A stretch of 64,000 nucleotides of DNA from Streptomyces sp. DH5. GTDB taxonomy: Bacteria > Actinomycetota > Actinomycetes > Streptomycetales > Streptomycetaceae. The notes under the pieces were generated by a model. That model did not search any database. It was not told the origin of the DNA and saw nothing but the letters and a program-made list of their open reading frames with translations. A program made the position numbers and the translations under genes. The stretch covers positions 1-64,000 of the forward strand of contig NZ_JAHWGP010000016.1 of NCBI RefSeq assembly GCF_020873915.1, written 5' to 3'. This document shows positions 55,775 to 64,000 of this stretch, one piece after another; within the stretch, counting starts at the first letter, position 1, and every line of letters begins with the position of its first letter.

Positions 55775-55978
55775 CACTGGAGTCCCGTTGGCGAGGTGAT
55801 GCGTTCAAGAAGTGAAAACACTCGGCGGCGATGGCTTGCCAAGCTTTGACTTTCAATCCGCTGGCGCACGAGTGGTTACGGGCGCATGACGCGCAAGTGG
55901 ACGTACCCAGACGCCTTTGATCTGGGTAGATTCCTCGCCGTCAGGGCAGCCACCGCGTCCTCGAGGGAGTCGAGACCC

Positions 55979-58726
<2,748 letters not shown>

Positions 58727-58729
58727 ACC

Positions 58730-58782
58730 CCGGAGCCGTTGTCTGTCACCCGACCACCCTCACCGATCGGCAACGGCTCCGG
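58730..58782. terminator. ppdK-distal hairpin
   Basis: CCGGAGCCGTTG (58730-58741) pairs perfectly with 58771-58782 across a 29-nt loop, starting 3 bp after the ppdK stop. Confidence 0.55.
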
Positions 58783-58792
58783 ACCACGAAAG

Positions 58793-58828
58793 GAGAGAGC
58801 GGCACCCGTGCGGGGGTGCCGCTCTCTC
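58793..58828. terminator. Strong terminator hairpin
   Basis: A perfect 15-bp stem GAGAGAGCGGCACCC / GGGTGCCGCTCTCTC with a 6-nt loop, downstream of ppdK. Confidence 0.85.
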
Positions 58829-58892
58829 GCCTGTGTAGGGTCCGGTCCCGGAAGAGCCGTCAGGACGCTGAGGCCGGAACACGGGGGACGCA

Positions 58893-59561
58893 GTGCCGAT
58901 ACGCATGCGCAGGAGCACCATCAGGCCGCTGAGCGGCATGGGCGGATACGCCGTCGACCCGTGGCAGTCGGTGCGGCGCACGGCCGGGACGGCGGCATAC
59001 GGGTGGCTCGCCGCGCTGGTCACCGCGTTCGTGTCCTACCTCGCGCTCCGCTGGGTGTGGGTGCCCATCGTCGTGGGCGTCGCTCTGTGCATGGCCTTCA
59101 TCGTCATGCTCATGCTGCTTCACCGCGCCGCGTGGATCGCCCTGCTGGCCCTGGTGCCCGGGCTGTTCATCCTGGTCGGGGCCGTCCAGTACGCCCCCGA
59201 GGCGGCGCTCGAGGTGCGCGGGGTGCGCGAGAGCGTGGTGATCGTCGCGGACGAGGCGACCGGGAAGGACGGCAAGAACCACCGGTACACGCTGCGCACG
59301 GCGGACGGCGAGGAGCTGACGGAGCGGCTGACCTACAACGGTTCCGCCTGGGCCCCGGAGGTGGGCGAACGCCTCGACGTCATCCGTGATCCGGAGGGCG
59401 TGGTGCCCATGGAGCGGGCGGACGAGGTGGACGCCGCGGGGCGGCTCGGGGGACTGGGCGCCGGGCTCGCGGCGTGGACGCTCATGGCCGTGCTGGCCGG
59501 CCGGCGCGGGCACGTGCGCCGTCGGAAGGGCAAGACCGACTCCCTGCTGCTGTCCCTGTGA
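58893..59561 (+). CDS. Membrane protein, DUF3592-like
   Basis: A 222-aa protein with hydrophobic segments at about 30-50, 52-76 and 80-105, a soluble beta-rich loop (about 107-175, with RYTLRTADGEEL and GERLDVIRDPEG) and a final helix near 185-205. The layout resembles the DUF3592 family. GTG 58893 has GGGGGA upstream. No function is known. A terminator hairpin lies directly after its stop, shared with the convergent Excalibur gene. Confidence 0.7.
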   Translation: MPIRMRRSTIRPLSGMGGYAVDPWQSVRRTAGTAAYGWLAALVTAFVSYLALRWVWVPIVVGVALCMAFIVMLMLLHRAAWIALLALVPGLFILVGAVQYAPEAALEVRGVRESVVIVADEATGKDGKNHRYTLRTADGEELTERLTYNGSAWAPEVGERLDVIRDPEGVVPMERADEVDAAGRLGGLGAGLAAWTLMAVLAGRRGHVRRRKGKTDSLLLSL

Positions 59562-59563
59562 TC

Positions 59564-59597
59564 CGCGGGGAGCCGGCCCGTCGGCCGGCTCCCCGCG
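59564..59597. terminator. Bidirectional terminator
   Basis: A perfect 15-bp stem (59564-59578 with 59583-59597, CGCGGGGAGCCGGCC) and a CGTC loop between convergent genes. Confidence 0.9.
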
Positions 59598-59608
59598 CGG
59601 GAGGCGGA

Positions 59609-60058
59609 TCAGCGGTGGTCGCGCCGCTTGCGGGCCGCGATCACCAGGCCGCCGCCCAGCAGCACCACGGCCGCGCCGCCCGCCGCGATGTAGGGGGTGG
59701 TGTCGCTGCCGCCGGTCTCGGCGAGGTCGGTGCCGCCGCCCTGCTCCCTGCCGCCGGTGCTGCCCGTGCTGTCGGTGCTGCCCGTGCTGCCGGTGCTGTC
59801 GTCCCCGGAGTCCGTGCCGGTCTCCTCGTGCGGCACGAAGTCCGCGGGCGGCTGGTCGCAGCCCACGCCGTCGTCGTCCCGGTCGAGGTGCTTGCCGTAG
59901 TGGTCGTCGCCCTTGGCGATGTTCTCGTACCCGTTCTCGTACGCCTCGGTGCAGTTCTTGAACGGGTGGTCGCCGTCGTGCGCCACGGCGGTGGCCGGTA
60001 CGGCGGCCAGCGCGAGGGCGGCGAGGAGCGCGGCGGCGGAGGTGCGGAGCGGAGTCAT
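59609..60058 (-). CDS. Excalibur-domain surface protein with LAETG sorting signal
   Basis: A 149-aa secreted protein. A signal peptide (about 1-26) is followed by an Excalibur calcium-binding domain (FKNCTEAYENG, about 33-43, and DRDDDGVGCD, about 59-68). A Ser/Thr/Gly linker (GTDSGDDSTGSTGSTDSTGS) follows, then LAETG (about 112), a hydrophobic helix and a basic tail (ARKRRDHR). LAxTG is the motif of class E sortases in Streptomyces, so it is probably fixed to the cell wall. It may display a calcium-binding nuclease-type domain. Confidence 0.85.
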   Translation of the reverse strand: MTPLRTSAAALLAALALAAVPATAVAHDGDHPFKNCTEAYENGYENIAKGDDHYGKHLDRDDDGVGCDQPPADFVPHEETGTDSGDDSTGSTGSTDSTGSTGGREQGGGTDLAETGGSDTTPYIAAGGAAVVLLGGGLVIAARKRRDHR

Positions 60059-60249
60059 GGTGAGGAGCCCCCCAGATCGGGCGAATGCGTGTGCTCGGTA
60101 CGAGGGTGCCGAAGCTACTGGGGGGCCTGTGAAGTGTGGGAGATATGAAGAACCCGTGATGTGAACGTTACGTCACGGCGGTGTGGCTCTCCGCAATGGT
60201 GTTCGGGCCGGGCCCGGCGCCTACAGCGGTACCGCCACCGCGTCGGCCC

Positions 60250-60600
60250 TCACGCCGCCTTCACCTCGTACGCCGTCACCCGCACCGTCTCGTCGTCCAG
60301 GCACCGCCCCGACTCCAGGTCGAAGCGCTGCTTGAGGAGCGGGGAGGCGACGAACGGGCGGCCCCGGTGGGTGCCGGTCAGGCCCCGGGAGAGGACCCCC
60401 GCGCCGGTGAACGGGTCGCGGTTGTCGATCGCGTAGAGCCGGCCGGTGCGGTCGGCGAACACGGCGGCCTGGCGGCCGTCGGGGAGCAGGGCCGCGACCC
60501 CGCGGCCCGGCAGCAGCGTGCTCAGGTCGCAGACCGTGAACCAGTCGTCCGCCAGGCGGATGCGGACCTTCAGATCGGTGGTCTCCAGCGTCAGGGTCAT
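60250..60600 (-). CDS. nirD: Nitrite reductase small subunit NirD
   Basis: A 116-aa Rieske-fold protein, the small subunit of assimilatory NAD(P)H-nitrite reductase. It keeps the fold (VCDLSTLLPGRGVAALL, AIDNRDPFTGAGVLSRG) but lacks the CxH...CxxH cluster ligands, which is normal for NirD. Its ATG overlaps the nirB stop by 4 bp. Confidence 0.93.
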   Translation of the reverse strand: MTLTLETTDLKVRIRLADDWFTVCDLSTLLPGRGVAALLPDGRQAAVFADRTGRLYAIDNRDPFTGAGVLSRGLTGTHRGRPFVASPLLKQRFDLESGRCLDDETVRVTAYEVKAA

Positions 60601-63194
60601 CGCGTGGCGCTTCCTTCCAGGACGTCGTCGGCGGGGCGCAGGCCGATGCTCAGCAGCGGCAGGTCGGGCTTCATCTGGTCGCGCTCGGGAACGAAGGCGA
60701 CCACCGGGTCGGGGGTGTCGGGCGCGTTCACGAAGGACACGAACCGGGCCAGCTTCTCGGGGTCGTCGATGGTCTCGGCCCACTCGTCGCGGTAGTGGGC
60801 GACATGGGCGGCCATCAGGGCCTCCAGCTCGTCGCAGATGCCGAGGGAGTCGCGCACCACGACGTCCCGCACGTGGTCCAGGCCGCCGGGGATCCGGTCC
60901 AGCCAGACGCTGGTGCGCTCCAGACGGTCGGCGGTGCGGATGTAGAACATCAGGAACCGGTCGGTCAGACGGATCAGTTCGGCGTCCGAGAGGTCCTGGG
61001 CGAGCAGGTCCGCGTGGCGCGGGGTGGCGCCGCCGTTGCCGCCGACGTACAGGTTCCAGCCGCTCGCGGTGGCGATGACACCGAAGTCCTTCGACCGGGC
61101 CTCCGCGCACTCGCGCTGGCAGCCGGAGACCGCCGACTTCAGCTTGTGCGGGGAGCGCAGTCCCCGGTAGCGCAGCTCCAGGTCGATCGCCATGCGCACC
61201 GAGTCCTGGACGCCGTACCGGCACCAGGTCTGCCCCACGCAGGACTTCACCGTGCGCAGCGACTTGCCGTAGGCGTGCCCCGACTCGAAGCCGGCGTCCA
61301 CCAGCCGGGTCCAGATGAGCGGCAGTTGCTCGACGCGGGCGCCGAACATGTCGATCCGCTGACCGCCGGTGATCTTCGTGTAGAGGCCGAAGTCGCGGGC
61401 GATCTCGCCGATCACGATCAGCTTCTCGGGGGCGATCTCCCCGCCGGGGATGCGGGGCACGACCGAGTACGAGCCGTTCTTCTGCAGGTTGGCCAGGAAG
61501 TGGTCGTTGGTGTCCTGGAGGGCGGCCTGCTCGCCGTCGAGGACGTGCGTGCTCGCGCCGATCGCCGGGGCGAGGGAGGCGATGATCGAGCCGACCGTCG
61601 GCTTGCAGACCTCGCAGCCGTCACCGCCCCGGGCGTCCTCCCGGCCGTGCCGGTCGAGCAGGTCCCGGAAGGAGGTGACGCGCAGCGCGAGGACGATCTC
61701 GTACAGCTCCTCGCGGGTCTGGGAGAAGCAGCCGCACAGGCCCTTGTCGACCTCGACGCCGCTCGCCTCCAGTTCGGCGTTGACCAGCTGACCCAGCACC
61801 TTGACGCAACTGCCGCACGTCGTCCCGGCCTTGGTGCACTTCTTCACCTCGGGCACGGTGGTGCACCCGTGCTCGGTGACGGCCTCGCGGATCGTGCCCT
61901 TGCGGACGTTGTTGCAGGAGCAGATGATCGCGTCGTCCGGCAGCGCGGACGGACCCAGCTGGACGGGCGCCCCGGCACCGGCCGGCAGCACCAGCGACTC
62001 GGGCGGGACCGGCGGCACCGAGCCGGTGAAGGCCTTCAGCGTGCCGTACGCCTCCGCGTCGCCGACCAGGATGCCGCCGAGCAGCGTGCCGTCCCGGCCG
62101 ATGACCAGCTTCTTGTACAGGCCCGCCCGGGAGTCGGAGTAGACGACGTCGAGGCAGTCCCCGGTGGTGCCGTGCGCGTCGCCGAAGGACGCCACGTCCA
62201 CGCCGAGCAGCTTCAGCTTGGTGGACAGGTCCGCGCCGGTGAACGCCGACTCGTCCCCGGCGAGGGTCGCCGCCACCGTCTCCGCCTGCTCGTAGCCGGG
62301 CGCGACCAGCCCGTACACCCGCCCGTCGGCGGCCAGCGCGCACTCGCCGATCGCGAACACGCGCGGGTCGGTGACCGTGCGGCACTGCTCGTCGACCGCG
62401 ATGCCGCCGCGTTCGCCGACGCCGAGGCCGCAGTCGCGGGCGAGCTGGTCGCGGGGGCGGACACCGGCGGAGAACACCACGAGGTCGGTGGCGAGTTCGG
62501 ATCCGTCGGAGAGCTTCATGCCGGTGACCGCGCCGTCCTCACCGACCACGATCTCCTGCGTGCCCACCCCCGTGTGGACGGACAGGCCCATGTCCCCGAT
62601 GGTGCGCAGCAGCGCCGCGCCACCGCCCTCGTCGACCTGCACCGGCATCAGCCGGGGCGCGAACTCCACGATGTGGGAGGTCAGTCCGAGACCCTTGAGC
62701 GCACCCGCCGCCTCCAGGCCGAGCAGGCCGCCGCCGACGACCGCGCCGGTCGTCGACGTCTTCGCGTACTCCTCGATCGCGAGCAGGTCCTCGATCGTGC
62801 GGTAGACGAAGCAGCCCTCGGCGTCCTGGTTCGGCACCGGCGGCACGAACGGGTAGGAGCCGGTGGCCAGCACCAGGACGTCGTAGCCGACGACCAGTCC
62901 CGAGCGGGCGGTCACCTCGCGCGCCTCGCGGTCGACGGCCAGTGCCGGGTCGCCGACGCGCAGCTCGATGCCGTGCGCCTCGATGAACGCCGGGTCCGTC
63001 AGGGACAGGTCCCCGGGCGTCCTCCCCGAGAAGTACGAGGTGAGCTGCACCCGGTCGTACGCCGGACGCGGCTCCTCGCACAGTACGACCACCCGGTGCG
63101 TGGCGGTCAGGCCGCGCTCGGCGAGCGCCTGAAGGAAACGCTGGCCGACCATGCCGTGGCCGATGAGCACGATGGTCGGTGTGTCCGTGGACAT
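60597..63194 (-). CDS. nirB: Nitrite reductase large subunit NirB
   Basis: An 865-aa siroheme enzyme reducing nitrite to ammonia. An N-terminal FAD/NAD reductase part (VLIGHGMVGQRF, about residues 10-21), a BFD-like [2Fe-2S] region (CSCNNVRKGTIREAV, about 423, and TTCGSCVKVL), then the sulfite/nitrite reductase core with cluster Cys in VGQTWCRYG and SGCQRECAEA (about 690-705). It overlaps nirD. In Streptomyces this operon is under nitrogen control by GlnR, but its promoter lies beyond this window. Confidence 0.95.
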   Translation of the reverse strand: MSTDTPTIVLIGHGMVGQRFLQALAERGLTATHRVVVLCEEPRPAYDRVQLTSYFSGRTPGDLSLTDPAFIEAHGIELRVGDPALAVDREAREVTARSGLVVGYDVLVLATGSYPFVPPVPNQDAEGCFVYRTIEDLLAIEEYAKTSTTGAVVGGGLLGLEAAGALKGLGLTSHIVEFAPRLMPVQVDEGGGAALLRTIGDMGLSVHTGVGTQEIVVGEDGAVTGMKLSDGSELATDLVVFSAGVRPRDQLARDCGLGVGERGGIAVDEQCRTVTDPRVFAIGECALAADGRVYGLVAPGYEQAETVAATLAGDESAFTGADLSTKLKLLGVDVASFGDAHGTTGDCLDVVYSDSRAGLYKKLVIGRDGTLLGGILVGDAEAYGTLKAFTGSVPPVPPESLVLPAGAGAPVQLGPSALPDDAIICSCNNVRKGTIREAVTEHGCTTVPEVKKCTKAGTTCGSCVKVLGQLVNAELEASGVEVDKGLCGCFSQTREELYEIVLALRVTSFRDLLDRHGREDARGGDGCEVCKPTVGSIIASLAPAIGASTHVLDGEQAALQDTNDHFLANLQKNGSYSVVPRIPGGEIAPEKLIVIGEIARDFGLYTKITGGQRIDMFGARVEQLPLIWTRLVDAGFESGHAYGKSLRTVKSCVGQTWCRYGVQDSVRMAIDLELRYRGLRSPHKLKSAVSGCQRECAEARSKDFGVIATASGWNLYVGGNGGATPRHADLLAQDLSDAELIRLTDRFLMFYIRTADRLERTSVWLDRIPGGLDHVRDVVVRDSLGICDELEALMAAHVAHYRDEWAETIDDPEKLARFVSFVNAPDTPDPVVAFVPERDQMKPDLPLLSIGLRPADDVLEGSATR

Positions 63195-64000
63195 CAGGAG
63201 CCTCCGTCGTTGGTGAGCAGGTGGAGCAGGGGCCCGCCGGCGGACGGGAGCGGCTCTGCTCCCTCCCAGGCGCGCGCGAGGGCGCCGACGGTGCCGAGTT
63301 CGCCGACCAGGACACCGCCGATCAGGCGGTCGTCCCGGACGACGACCTTGCGGTAGGTGCCGCGGGTGGCGTCGGTGAGCTGCACGACGTCGTCGCCCGG
63401 CAGCGCCTCGGTCTCACCGAACGCGGCGAGGTCGAAGGGCCCCGGGAGACCGGCGAGGGTGAGCCGGGTCAGGGAGCGGGTGCCGGTGTAGCGGGCGGTG
63501 GTGTCCCCGGCGAGCAGCGCGGCGAGCGCGTCGGCCTGTTCCAGGGCCGGGGCGGCGAGCCCGTACACCGTGCCGGCGTGTTCGGCGCAGTCGCCGATCG
63601 CGTGGACGTACGGGTCGGAGGTGCGCAGCTCGTCGTCGACGACGATGCCCTTGCCGACCTCGAGGCCGGCCGCCTGCGCGAGCCCGGTGCGCGGGTGCAC
63701 CCCGCAGGCCAGGACCACGAGGTCGGCGTCGAGGGCGTACCCGTCGGCCATCTCCACCGAGCGGACCGCGCCGCCGGCCGAGCGCACGTCCCGCACCCGG
63801 CACTCGGTGTGCGCCTCCACGCCGAGACCGGTCAGGTGGCGTCGGACGAGCGCGGAGGCGGCCGGGTCGAGCTGGCGTTCCATCAGCCGCTCGGACTGCT
63901 GGGCGAGGACGACCTGCGCGCCGCGCACGGCGAGCGCGCGGGCGGCGGAGACGCCGAGCAGCCCGCCGCCGATCACCACCGCCCGCACCCCGGGCCGCAC
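63194..64000 (-). CDS. FAD/NAD-dependent nitrite reductase-type oxidoreductase, partial
   Basis: The C-terminal 268 residues of a larger flavoprotein that continues past the right edge. It has an NAD-binding VVIGGGLLGVSAARALA and a FAD-binding DPYVHAIGDCAEHAG (D in the TxxPxxxAIGD-type motif), the pyridine nucleotide disulfide reductase pattern. It overlaps the nirB ATG (stop and start share bases), so it is the upstream gene of the operon and probably a second NirB-type flavin subunit supplying electrons. The N-terminus is not in the window. Confidence 0.88.
   Translation of the reverse strand: MRPGVRAVVIGGGLLGVSAARALAVRGAQVVLAQQSERLMERQLDPAASALVRRHLTGLGVEAHTECRVRDVRSAGGAVRSVEMADGYALDADLVVLACGVHPRTGLAQAAGLEVGKGIVVDDELRTSDPYVHAIGDCAEHAGTVYGLAAPALEQADALAALLAGDTTARYTGTRSLTRLTLAGLPGPFDLAAFGETEALPGDDVVQLTDATRGTYRKVVVRDDRLIGGVLVGELGTVGALARAWEGAEPLPSAGGPLLHLLTNDGGS

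Larger units (their letters stand above)
55606..55978. other. Divergent regulatory region (sulfatase / ppdK)
   Basis: No gene. It holds two copies of CGCTCA-NN-TGAGCG (55661-55674 and 55761-55774), a TGGCACT-C-AGTGCCA palindrome (55704-55718) and a TAGATT -10-like box (about 55927) 50 bp before ppdK. An in-frame ATG at 55886 is not supported as the ppdK start. Confidence 0.65.

Noticed and set aside
60795-63356. An 853-codon open frame antisense to nirB
   Set aside because: Shadow frame; nirB motifs on the minus strand are complete.

Overview
The window is a high-GC actinobacterial chromosome segment, almost certainly from Streptomyces. The signs are strong GC3 bias, GTG and TTG starts, bldA-type TTA codons, XRE/DUF397 regulator pairs, the hrcA-dnaJ order with a CIRCE operator, the zur-znuBCA-glyS block and the phoH-ybeY-corC-era block. 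From memory, the order parallels the S. coelicolor interval from roughly SCO2486 to SCO2560. I see no prophage, insertion sequence, tRNA, rRNA or CRISPR array. Most of the window is conserved core, with short accessory patches at about 22.5-24.5 kb and 40-45 kb.

Layout. 0.2-9.5 kb: a SpoIIE-type phosphatase/ATPase, hemW, a nested inverted repeat, DUF3097 and metallo-beta-lactamase genes on the minus strand, then the hrcA-dnaJ heat-shock operon, nitronate monooxygenase and rsmE. 9.7-19 kb: a lipoprotein, a Tricorn-type protease, HIT protein, RNase Z, an adenosine/adenine deaminase, an MFS exporter and a PfkB kinase, with two CRP-like sites between the last two. 19.2-26.7 kb: phoH-ybeY-corC-yjbR, then an accessory insert (a 49-aa membrane protein, an XRE regulator and a DUF397 protein), a catalytically dead cytidine deaminase-like protein, a secreted protein and era. 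26.7-33 kb: a GH1 glucosidase, a protealysin-type M4 protease with an emfourin-like inhibitor, leuA with a four-leucine leader peptide, a TerB protein and a GNAT enzyme.

33.3-40.2 kb holds the most interesting unit. It is a compact six-gene, same-strand cluster: an NNMT-like methyltransferase, a 614-aa protein, a ParA-like ATPase with an altered P-loop, two proteins of unknown function and a membrane-anchored protein. I recognise the first five as the uncharacterised SCO2525-SCO2521 families. Two of the six genes carry in-frame TTA codons, and so does a secreted peptidase gene 3 kb away, which suggests bldA (developmental) control.

40.3-45 kb: a small unknown protein, an ArsR regulator with a probable leaderless promoter, the TTA-containing S33 peptidase, a second XRE/DUF397 locus facing two tiny genes, and a frameshifted TetR remnant. 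45.1-53.4 kb: recO, uppS, zur, znuBCA with two Zur-box-like sites, glyS, a small zinc-finger-like protein and dusB, followed by a 21-bp tandem-repeat array. 53.7-64 kb: a membrane sulfatase-type protein, ppdK with paired palindromes upstream, a membrane protein, an Excalibur protein with an LAETG sorting signal, and the nirD-nirB assimilatory nitrite reductase operon, whose first gene runs off the right edge.

Several housekeeping genes share a GGGA(C/G)AAT box 6-7 nt before their start codon, which points to leaderless transcription. I used this to choose starts.
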